A stretch of DNA of 6,103 nt, from assembly GCA_964442135.1 (NCBI GenBank), contig CAYTYN010000052.1:1-6103 (forward strand). The letters run 5' to 3'. The position numbers and the translations under genes were made by a program. This stretch comes from Avanaerovorax sp964442135 (GTDB taxonomy: Bacteria > Bacillota > Clostridia > Peptostreptococcales > Anaerovoracaceae). Below are positions 1 to 4,470 of this stretch, one piece after another; position 1 is the first letter of the stretch; each line of letters starts with the position of its first letter. The notes beneath the pieces are model-generated. The model saw only the letters and a list, made by a program, of their open reading frames with translations, did no database searches and was not told the origin of the DNA.

Positions 1-69
1 CAAGAGGAGAAGTATTCTCTTTTTCTTATCAAGGCTCTTAAGCTTTTCCATAAATGCTACCTTTAACAT
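1..69 (-). CDS. 5' end of an unidentified gene, truncated by the window edge
   Basis: Only the first 23 codons are in the window, reading MLKVAFMEKLKSLDKKKRIL and then three further leucines. A basic stretch (KSLDKKKR) followed by the start of a leucine-rich run suggests an N-terminal membrane anchor or signal sequence, but the segment is too short to identify a family. The ATG at 69-67 has an upstream AGGGAG at a 7-nt spacing, and an in-frame TGA lies further upstream, so this start is supported. A second ATG at codon 7 (51-49) also has a usable AAAGG about 8 nt upstream, so the true start could be 6 codons later. It points the same way as the toxin-antitoxin operon but is separated from it by about 210 bp with no clear gene, so it probably has its own promoter; I could not find a convincing one. 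Confidence 0.5.
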   Translation of the reverse strand, partial: MLKVAFMEKLKSLDKKKRILLLL

Positions 70-134
70 ATCACTGCTCCCTGTTTCTGTTCTCCGTCAT
101 GTATCGGAAACATTTAACGCACACTCTCATTCAT

Positions 135-159
135 TAAATTGTTTTTATTGCACAATTTA
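135..159. repeat. 8-bp perfect inverted repeat upstream of the left-edge gene
   Basis: TAAATTGT (135-142) and ACAATTTA (152-159) are perfect inverted copies separated by 9 bases. No T-tract follows on either strand, so it does not look like an intrinsic terminator. Its position about 65 bp upstream of the start codon at 69 fits an operator for that gene, but this is inference. The region is AT-rich, so chance is possible. Confidence 0.35.
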
Positions 160-174
160 TTTCAGTCGCACCCA

Positions 175-279
175 TTATTCCTTTATAATTTTATCATACT
201 CTTTCAACTTGTTTCTATGGGCGGCTACATACTCCGTTAATCAGTTCTGACACCATATCGTTTTCACTTAGAGCAAGTC
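175..279 (-). pseudogene. Possible frameshifted remnant of a small gene behind the toxin
   Basis: Immediately after the toxin stop, the minus strand reads LALSENDMVSELIN in one frame (about 279-238). The neighbouring frame then continues as TEYVAAHRNKLKEYDKIIKE and ends in TAA at 175-177. Removing a single A near 238-240 would join them into SELITEYVAAHRNKLKEYD. The joined stretch has the look of the second helix and C-terminal tail of a ribbon-helix-helix (CopG/RelB-like) protein, but that comparison is from memory of the family pattern only. No start codon with an SD is present, and an in-frame TGA closes the second frame on its 5' side (243-241). Interpretation: the 3' end of a decayed gene with one frameshift. 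Alternative: chance coding-like composition. Confidence 0.3.
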
Positions 280-558
280 TCAAAACAGATCCCTATGGGA
301 ACCTGTCCTTATCAACTTCAAAATTAAAATCTGTTGGAAAACCTTATAGACCAGCAACCAATCCGGCTCAATATGACACTCCCTCATGCCCTTATAATTT
401 CTTGAGTTTGTAAGAGCATGATCCCGATATGCCTCCGGCAACGGTTGCTCACTGCACAGCAGTGTGATTACTTCCTCCAACTTCTTCGGATCACAGCCTC
501 TCTTAATTGCAAGCTTGTAATCCCGTTTGAACTGCCCCGAAAATGCCGGCTTAAGCAT
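280..558 (-). CDS. yafQ: YafQ-family toxin (RelE/ParE superfamily mRNA interferase)
   Basis: This 92-residue protein matches the usual length of YafQ toxins, ribosome-dependent endoribonucleases that cut mRNA in the A site and are neutralised by a DinJ-type antitoxin. The family pattern is clear: SGQFKRDYKLAIKRG near residues 7-21, LPEAYRDHAL at 40-49, the HIEPDWLLVYK core at 62-72 and the RTGSHRDLF tail at 84-92. The residues important in E. coli YafQ have counterparts here: H47, H62, D66, W67, R84, H88 and F92, so the toxin looks catalytically intact. Its ATG overlaps the antitoxin gene by 8 bp (ATGCTTAA), which implies translational coupling and a shared transcript from the promoter at 865-893. 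No separate terminator is visible downstream. Family assignment is firm; the exact mRNA target preference cannot be read from sequence. Confidence 0.93.
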   Translation of the reverse strand: MLKPAFSGQFKRDYKLAIKRGCDPKKLEEVITLLCSEQPLPEAYRDHALTNSRNYKGMRECHIEPDWLLVYKVFQQILILKLIRTGSHRDLF

Positions 559-817
559 TAAGCGCCTCCATCAGATCAGCAACGCTATCGAACGGCCCAT
601 ACATATCCTCGCCCTTTTCCGCCGCTTCCATCGCCGCATAGGTAACTGCATTCGGCTCGTCAAGCTTAACCTCAAAAGGAAGACCATGACACCTAAGCGC
701 CTGACGATAAAAAATACCCGTTGCCGTACTCAAATCCATTCCCAAGGATTTAAATAAAGCCGCTGCTTGGGCTTTCAATTCCGGCTCTATTCTTAATGTC
801 ATATTTCCTTTGGCCAT
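551..817 (-). CDS. dinJ: DinJ/RelB-family antitoxin
   Basis: The 88-residue product has the architecture of a RelB/DinJ antitoxin: an N-terminal ribbon-helix-helix DNA-binding domain (strand NMTLRIEPELK, residues 5-15; helices to about residue 43), the GLPFEV segment typical of DinJ at 45-50, and a C-terminal toxin-wrapping tail ending FDSVADLMEALNA. It should bind and inhibit the YafQ toxin encoded just downstream, and the pair should repress its own promoter. The ATG at 817-815 is chosen because AAAGGA lies 8 nt upstream and the protein then starts MAKGNMTLRI as expected. A longer reading from a TTG at 862 adds 15 residues that lack family character. The gene overlaps the toxin start by 8 bp, antitoxin first, which is the standard order. 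Confidence 0.92.
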   Translation of the reverse strand: MAKGNMTLRIEPELKAQAAALFKSLGMDLSTATGIFYRQALRCHGLPFEVKLDEPNAVTYAAMEAAEKGEDMYGPFDSVADLMEALNA

Positions 818-864
818 AATAGCATTCCTTTCTTCCTCATACTCAATACTTAGCTTGCACAATT

Positions 865-893
865 ATTATATTTAACATTTACAGCGCTTGCAA
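865..893 (-). promoter_or_regulatory. Promoter and probable operator of the toxin-antitoxin operon
   Basis: On the minus strand, TTGCAA (893-888) and TATAAT (870-865) are separated by exactly 17 bp, an almost perfect sigma-A promoter about 50 bp upstream of the antitoxin ATG. The -35 box sits inside a near-palindrome, GCGCTTGCAAGTGC (884-897 on the plus strand). Further TTGCA motifs lie at 855-859 and 899-904, at offsets of 33 and 11 bp from the one at 888, i.e. on the same face of the helix. This arrangement fits autorepression by a ribbon-helix-helix antitoxin. The promoter is seen directly; the operator role is inferred. Confidence 0.75.
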
Positions 894-927
894 GTGCATT
901 GCAAATATATTCAGTTTTTCTGTAGCA

Positions 928-1023
928 TCAATAATCATCATCTAATCCAAAATCGTATATGATCCTGAAAGAGACGCATATCGAAATGCTGATAATGATG
1001 ATTATAACAGCTATCGCAAACAT
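928..1023 (-). CDS. 31-residue single-span membrane peptide (hypothetical)
   Basis: The reading frame encodes a peptide that starts MFAIAVIIIIISISICVSF, one very hydrophobic beta-branched transmembrane segment (residues 2-19), followed by RIIYDFGLDDDY, a polar and acidic tail. The ATG at 1023-1021 is preceded by GGGGGGTGA at about 10 nt, a usable Shine-Dalgarno site that overlaps the stop codon of the upstream small ORF (1034-1192). This suggests translational coupling. An upstream in-frame ATG at 1050-1048 would give 40 residues but has no good SD. I recognise no family. It could be a real small membrane protein, or the second half of a protein whose frame broke at the G6 tract. Confidence 0.4.
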   Translation of the reverse strand: MFAIAVIIIIISISICVSFRIIYDFGLDDDY

Positions 1024-1033
1024 TACCAAAAAA

Positions 1034-1192
1034 TCACCCCCCAATCGCATTACTCATTAGGCAGTTTATTATATATGCCGGAAGAATATTTAATGTAAGT
1101 CTTGACGTCCCATAAGCAGTTCGGGAAATCGGAACGGCAAAGGAAAACAACATGACCGCTGCAAGAAGCAGGAAGACTGCCTCTTTTTTCAT
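1034..1192 (-). CDS. 52-residue hydrophobic ORF with signal-like N-terminus (hypothetical)
   Basis: From the ATG at 1192-1190 the product begins MKKEAVFLLLAAVMLFSFAV: a short basic head and a hydrophobic core like a signal peptide or membrane anchor (residues 5-20). A polar linker and a second hydrophobic patch (about 34-47) follow, and it ends at a TGA directly after a run of six G (plus-strand C6 at 1037-1042). No convincing SD exists: GAGAGA abuts the ATG, and the alternative ATG at 1219 lies in the loop of the hairpin at 1199-1229. Deleting one G from the tract fuses this frame to the 31-residue ORF, giving about 87 residues. I do not recognise a family. It may be a small gene, one part of a split gene, or non-coding. 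Confidence 0.3.
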   Translation of the reverse strand: MKKEAVFLLLAAVMLFSFAVPISRTAYGTSRLTLNILPAYIINCLMSNAIGG

Positions 1193-1198
1193 TCTCTC

Positions 1199-1229
1199 AA
1201 AAAAACAGCCATATAGCATGACTGTTTTT
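1199..1229 (-). terminator. Intrinsic terminator-like hairpin reading on the minus strand
   Basis: On the minus strand AAAAACAGTCAT (1229-1218) pairs with ATGGCTGTTTTT (1212-1201) around a 5-nt loop, and the run of T extends to seven (1205-1199). The one imperfect pair (1209/1221) is a G-U wobble in minus-strand RNA but a C-A mismatch in plus-strand RNA, so the minus direction is favoured. It lies between the structured RNA unit and the small ORF at 1034-1192. It could end transcripts escaping the hairpin at 1272-1351 or attenuate expression of the small ORFs. Confidence 0.55.
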
Positions 1230-1271
1230 GATAAGAGATAAGTCTATTTAATTAGGAGTAGCTCATGCGCC

Positions 1272-1351
1272 GTTAAAAATCATAGTGCGTCCACAGAAGC
1301 CGCCCCCTCGGGACGGCTTCTCGCCTACTCTTCCACACTATGAATTTTAAC
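1272..1351 (-). terminator. Long inverted repeat, also able to terminate deoC read-through
   Basis: Arms 1272-1289 and 1334-1351 are 18-nt inverted copies (GTTAAAATTCATAGTGTG against its partner). As minus-strand RNA they pair with one U-U mismatch and one G-U wobble. They enclose a second perfect 12-bp hairpin (1295-1321), and on the minus strand the outer stem is followed by U5 within its own 3' arm (1279-1275). The repeat begins 45 bp after the deoC stop codon, so in a deoC transcript the whole element would fold and could act as the terminator. The same bases also contain a promoter and a small RNA candidate, listed separately. Confidence 0.5.
1275..1339 (-). ncRNA. Candidate structured small RNA (about 65 nt) with own promoter and U-tract
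   Basis: Transcription from the promoter at 1344-1372 should begin near 1337-1339 and run to the U5 at 1279-1275. The RNA would close on itself: AGUGUG at its 5' end pairs with CGCACU near its 3' end. Inside is a 12-bp helix, AGAAGCCGUCCC with GGGGCGGCUUCU, closed by a GAG triloop, flanked by an asymmetric internal loop (5' side about 12 nt containing GAAGAGUAGGCG, 3' side GUGGA). Imperfect pairs at 1288/1335 and 1303/1313 are G-U wobbles only in the minus-strand RNA, supporting this orientation. I do not recognise a known RNA family. No gene with a good SD follows immediately, so a stand-alone RNA is as likely as a leader. Confidence 0.45.
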
Positions 1352-1372
1352 ACAGAAATATTTCTCTTGCAA
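1344..1372 (-). promoter_or_regulatory. Sigma-A promoter for the structured RNA
   Basis: On the minus strand TTGCAA (1372-1367) and TAAAAT (1349-1344) are 17 bp apart, and TGT directly precedes the -10, giving an extended -10 element (TGTTAAAAT). It starts 25 bp after the deoC stop codon and no deoC function is served by a promoter there, which points to a separate downstream transcript. The -10 box is also part of the right arm of the long inverted repeat. Confidence 0.65.
1354..1365. promoter_or_regulatory. Perfect 12-bp palindrome in the promoter spacer, probable operator
   Basis: AGAAATATTTCT is a perfect palindrome that fits entirely inside the 17-bp spacer (1350-1366) between the -35 and -10 boxes of the structured RNA promoter. 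A dimeric repressor bound here would block RNA polymerase. The regulator is unknown. The core GAAATATTT also occurs at 2084-2092 between the deoC promoter and its SD, though in AT-rich DNA that may be chance. Confidence 0.45.
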
Positions 1373-1396
1373 TACATATTTTAAAATTTTTGTAAA

Positions 1397-2071
1397 TTAT
1401 TTACATGCGCCTTTCGCTCTCGCTTCTTCCATTATGTCTACAGTAGCACTGGCTCCTATCCGGTCGGCCCCTGCTTCTATCATGGCTTTAGCGGTCTCAT
1501 AAGTCCTTATGCCTCCGGAAGCCTTTACCTCCATATCGTCCCCTACCGTTTTCCGCATGAGGGATACGTGATGTACGGTGGCGCCTCCCGTGCTGAATCC
1601 TGTCGACGTCTTCACAAAGTGAGCGCCTGCGGCCTTTGAAAGCCGACACGCCCTTACCACCTCTTCATCGGTAAGAAGGCAGGTCTCTACGATCACCTTT
1701 ACTGTCGCCCCCCTCTTTCCGGCCGCTTCGACTACCTTCCTTATGTCCTCTTCCACATACTCATCCTCACCGGCTTTCAGCATGCCCACGTTAAGCACCA
1801 TATCCACCTCACCGGCACCCTCCAAACAGGCCTGTTCAGTTTCGGAGGTTTTCGTCTCCGAGGTGCATGCTCCGAGAGGGAAGCCTACTACAGCGGCGAT
1901 CTTCACGTCCGATCCCCGAAGCAGCCCTGCCGCCCGACTCACATAGCAGGAGTTGACGCATACGGAATAGAAGTCGTACTCCTTCGCCTCAGCGCACAGC
2001 TTTTCGATGTCAGCCGGAGTCGCTTCCGGCTTCAAGAGAGTGTGGTCAAAATATTTATTAAGCGGTTTCAT
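1397..2071 (-). CDS. deoC: Deoxyribose-phosphate aldolase
   Basis: DeoC splits 2-deoxy-D-ribose 5-phosphate reversibly into acetaldehyde and glyceraldehyde 3-phosphate, the last step in catabolism of deoxyribonucleosides, in the cytosol. The 224-residue length is normal for the bacterial TIM-barrel enzyme. Family landmarks in order: FDHTLLKPEAT (residues 8-18), VCVNSCYV (37-44), VVGFPLGA (61-68), EVDMVLNVG with D90, FVKTSTGF with the Schiff-base lysine K154, and VKASGGIRT with the second catalytic lysine K183, so the active site is complete. The ATG has AGGAGG 6 nt upstream. It stands alone: no deoB, pdp or nupC neighbours, and it is divergent from the antiporter gene. An extended -10 lies about 40 bp upstream of the start codon and a long inverted repeat begins 45 bp after the stop. 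Alternative names are not needed; the assignment is secure. Confidence 0.97.
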   Translation of the reverse strand: MKPLNKYFDHTLLKPEATPADIEKLCAEAKEYDFYSVCVNSCYVSRAAGLLRGSDVKIAAVVGFPLGACTSETKTSETEQACLEGAGEVDMVLNVGMLKAGEDEYVEEDIRKVVEAAGKRGATVKVIVETCLLTDEEVVRACRLSKAAGAHFVKTSTGFSTGGATVHHVSLMRKTVGDDMEVKASGGIRTYETAKAMIEAGADRIGASATVDIMEEARAKGACK

Positions 2072-2108
2072 TTTCTTCCTCCTGAAATATTTACGTTATG
2101 ATTTCATT

Positions 2109-2117
2109 AGTATAACA
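2109..2117 (-). promoter_or_regulatory. deoC promoter, extended -10
   Basis: On the minus strand TGTTATACT (2117-2109) is an extended -10 element about 38 bp upstream of the deoC ATG. There is no good -35 hexamer at 16-18 bp, which is common with extended -10 promoters. The expected -35 zone (about 2131-2137) overlaps the -10 box of the opposing antiporter promoter. Confidence 0.5.
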
Positions 2118-2132
2118 TAAAACCTCCAACTG

Positions 2133-2141
2133 TGATATAAT
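2133..2141 (+). promoter_or_regulatory. Antiporter gene promoter, extended -10
   Basis: TGATATAAT is a perfect extended -10 element, 53 bp upstream of the antiporter start codon. No good -35 is visible at the usual distance. It lies back to back with the deoC -10, only 18 bp away, so RNA polymerase probably cannot occupy both at once. Confidence 0.55.
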
Positions 2142-2193
2142 TATCGGCGGACGCTTCAGGAGATGTCCTGTTCATTTTTAAGAGGTGAAATCA

Positions 2194-3504
2194 ATGGATC
2201 TCATAATAAGCTTTTTTCTTTTCATCTGCATGATGACGCTTTGCCTCATTACAGGCCGCACTATGGTCATAGCTCTTGCCATAGGTCTGGTGTGCTTCTT
2301 CATAACAGGCTTGAGGCGTCGATTTTCCTCCAAGGACCTATTGAATATGTGCCGGAGAGGACTTAAGGACGCTGTTATCGTCGTCATGGTTATGGCTGTT
2401 ATCGGTTTTGTCACAGGTATCTGGAGGAGTGCGGGAACCATAAGCTTCTTCGTCTACTACGGCATGGAGTTCATCACACCTAAGCTGTTTCTCGTGGTGG
2501 CCTTCCTCCTCTGCTGTATTCTGTCCTATGCCCTGGGAACGTCCTTTGGCGTCGTAGGAACAGTAGGAGTTATCTTCATGGCCCTCGCCAGGAGCGGCGG
2601 CGTAAACGAGGCTATGACCGCCGGAGTGATAATGAGCGGTATCTATTTCGGGGACAGGAATTCCCCCGTATCCTCCAGCGCCGTGTTAGTCGCCGGAATT
2701 ACCCACACCGACATACTGAGCAATGTGCGTCTTATGATGCGAACGGGCGCTCCGGGAGTTTTGGTGACATTTTTCATATACTGCTTTCTTTCTGTAAATA
2801 ACCCTATATCGGCGGTGGATGACAGCTTTAAAGAGCTTCTCACATCAGAGTTCACCATCTCCCTTTGGTGCGCCCTCCCCGCCGTCATGATTCTCATACT
2901 GCCTCTCCTTAAGGTGAGCGTTATCAAATCCCTTATAGCTTCCATAGTGACCGGAGCCGGCGTCAGCTGTTTCATCCAGGGCGAGTCTGTGAAGGATGTC
3001 CTGTTAACTCTGGTGAGGGGATACGAGACTGACGGCAGCCTTTCAGCCATTATGAACGGGGGAGGTCTTCTCTCCATGATAGAGGTAGTCTTTATCGTGG
3101 CCATTTCATGTATGTACTCCGGAATATTCTCCGGTACCGGCATGCTTACACCTCTTCAGGACATAGCCGTTACAGCCTCAACCAAGACGGGAAGATTCTT
3201 CATCACATTCCTTACATCTCTTGTTACTCTGGCTGTATTCTGCAATCAGACCATATCCACCATGATGGTGAACAATATAGTGAAAAAGACCTATGACGGC
3301 TCGGACGGCGGGGAAACCGAGCTTGCTATTGACATGGAGAATTCCGTCATACTGCTGGCCGGTCTGGTTCCGTGGACCATCGCCTGCACCGTCCCTCTGG
3401 AATTCATGCAGACCGGATACGGAGCCCTTCCTTACTCCCTCCTTCTCTATATGATTCCAATCTGCTACGGCATCCGGAAGAAAATTTTCGGTTTTAAGGG
3501 TTAA
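2194..3504 (+). CDS. NhaC-family Na+/H+ antiporter
   Basis: A 436-residue polytopic membrane protein of the ion transporter superfamily, with around ten or more hydrophobic segments. Typical NhaC/Na+-H+ antiporter motifs appear in order: GTSFGVVGTVGVIFM (residues 115-129), GIYFGDRNSPVSSSA (149-163, the counterpart of the family's YFGDK-SPLS motif), HTDILSNVRLMMRT (171-184), NQTISTMMVN (351-360) and ENSVILLAGLVPWTIACTVP (382-401). By family it should exchange Na+ for H+, or a coupled organic ion pair, at the cytoplasmic membrane. NhaC relatives also include amine or acid exchangers, so the ion is not certain. The start at ATG 2194 is preferred: GAGGTG lies 6 nt upstream. A GTG at 2185 is part of that SD and would add three residues. 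The gene is divergent from deoC and is followed after 108 bp by the phospholipase-like gene without a clear terminator. Confidence 0.88.
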   Translation: MDLIISFFLFICMMTLCLITGRTMVIALAIGLVCFFITGLRRRFSSKDLLNMCRRGLKDAVIVVMVMAVIGFVTGIWRSAGTISFFVYYGMEFITPKLFLVVAFLLCCILSYALGTSFGVVGTVGVIFMALARSGGVNEAMTAGVIMSGIYFGDRNSPVSSSAVLVAGITHTDILSNVRLMMRTGAPGVLVTFFIYCFLSVNNPISAVDDSFKELLTSEFTISLWCALPAVMILILPLLKVSVIKSLIASIVTGAGVSCFIQGESVKDVLLTLVRGYETDGSLSAIMNGGGLLSMIEVVFIVAISCMYSGIFSGTGMLTPLQDIAVTASTKTGRFFITFLTSLVTLAVFCNQTISTMMVNNIVKKTYDGSDGGETELAIDMENSVILLAGLVPWTIACTVPLEFMQTGYGALPYSLLLYMIPICYGIRKKIFGFKG

Positions 3505-3612
3505 AATCCTTGAATTATTTATAGCTTGCGTTTAAACTTTACATTATCCGGGTTTTGTATCTCGGCGGTATTCTTATAAATAAACAGCAATTTTTTTCAG
3601 GAGGAATATATC

Positions 3613-4470
3613 GTGCCTTCAATGTACGCCCACTATTCCTTTGGCGGCAAGGTCTTCAGGGTTCTGCCAAAGAGTGTCAGAGACATGGTCAAAAGAAATA
3701 AAGAGATATATCTCATCGGCCTTCAGGGTCCGGATATACTTTTCTACTACAAACCCTTGAGCAAGAACCCTATAAGCAGTTATGGCCACGCCATGCATGA
3801 AAAACCGGCGTCGGAGTTTTTCACTTCGGCGGGAAGAAATTATCTGGAAAATGGAAGAGAAGAAGCCGTGCTGGTATATCTTCTCGGGTTCATCTGCCAC
3901 TTTACACTGGACAGCACCTGTCACGGATACATCGAGAAGAAGATCGAGACTGACGGGGTGTGCCACACTGAGATAGAAGTCGAATTCGACAGATATCTTA
4001 TGACAGAGGACGGCTTTGATCCTCTCACCTATCGCACATCCTCTTCCATCATGCCTTCTGAGGAAAACGCCCGGATCATAGGATCATGCTTTGACGGCAT
4101 CACCCCTGCCCAAGTCTATAAGGCTCTTAAATCAATGGTGTTTTATTCCAACGCCCTCGTGGCGCCCGGAAAGATAAAGAGGACAGCCCTTTACGCCGGA
4201 CTCAAAGCCGCAGGAAAGTTCGATCCCCTACACCATATGATCATCAGCAGAGAGGCTGCCCCGGAGTGTGCGGACAGCTGTATGCGCCTTTCGAAGCTTA
4301 TGGATAAAAGGGCCACAGACCTTGCAGCAAGGCTGATCGCCAACTATCTGGAATATCTTAAATCTGAGGACGAGCTCGATCCGTGGTTTGACAAAACGTT
4401 CGGCCCGGGCGAAGGATGGCAGGACATTAAAATATGTACTGCTGAAGAGGAGGAAGCTTATGAAGTTTAA
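3613..4470 (+). CDS. Zinc-dependent phospholipase C family protein, cytosolic type
   Basis: The 285-residue product starts MPSMYAHYSFGGKVF, the usual opening of cytosolic members of the bacterial zinc-dependent phospholipase C family. Likely metal ligands follow the order known from clostridial alpha-toxin: H7, D41 (in QGPD), H59 or H62, the HxxxD pair H96/D100, H104, and the HxxxE pair H118/E122. Unlike alpha-toxin it has no signal peptide and no C-terminal membrane-binding domain, so it probably acts inside the cell. Substrate is unknown; a phospholipid or other phosphodiester is likely from the family but not shown. GTG is the start: AGGAGG at 3599-3604 is 8 nt upstream, whereas the ATG three codons later would be 17 nt away. 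The last 11 bp overlap the MFS gene, and its end (EEEEA) encodes the SD for that gene. Only a weak -10-like TATAAA precedes it, so it may be read from the antiporter promoter. Confidence 0.85.
   Translation: MPSMYAHYSFGGKVFRVLPKSVRDMVKRNKEIYLIGLQGPDILFYYKPLSKNPISSYGHAMHEKPASEFFTSAGRNYLENGREEAVLVYLLGFICHFTLDSTCHGYIEKKIETDGVCHTEIEVEFDRYLMTEDGFDPLTYRTSSSIMPSEENARIIGSCFDGITPAQVYKALKSMVFYSNALVAPGKIKRTALYAGLKAAGKFDPLHHMIISREAAPECADSCMRLSKLMDKRATDLAARLIANYLEYLKSEDELDPWFDKTFGPGEGWQDIKICTAEEEEAYEV

Noticed and set aside
141..155. Rex-type redox operator (TTGT ... ACAA)
   Set aside because: The spacing between the half-sites is wrong by one base and the inner TTAA elements are missing.
818..862. Longer antitoxin from a TTG at 862
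   Set aside because: The first 15 residues lack family similarity, the TTG has no SD and lies only a few bases from the -10 box, whereas the ATG at 817 has a good SD.
1256..1351. T-box or THF riboswitch suggested by GAGUAG-like motifs
   Set aside because: The element is too short; no T-box antiterminator core is present, and the THF-specific conserved loops are missing.
1743..1946. Plus-strand open frame of 67 codons inside deoC
   Set aside because: It is antisense to a securely identified enzyme, has low-complexity serine/threonine/proline composition and no SD.
2643..3143. Minus-strand open frame of 166 codons inside the antiporter gene
   Set aside because: It is a frame shadow of a well-supported membrane protein gene; it has no family character and no ribosome binding site.
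3490..3509. Stem-loop GGTTTTAA GGG TTAAAATCC over the antiporter stop codon
   Set aside because: The stem is AT-rich with a bulge and has no T-tract, so it is not a credible terminator.
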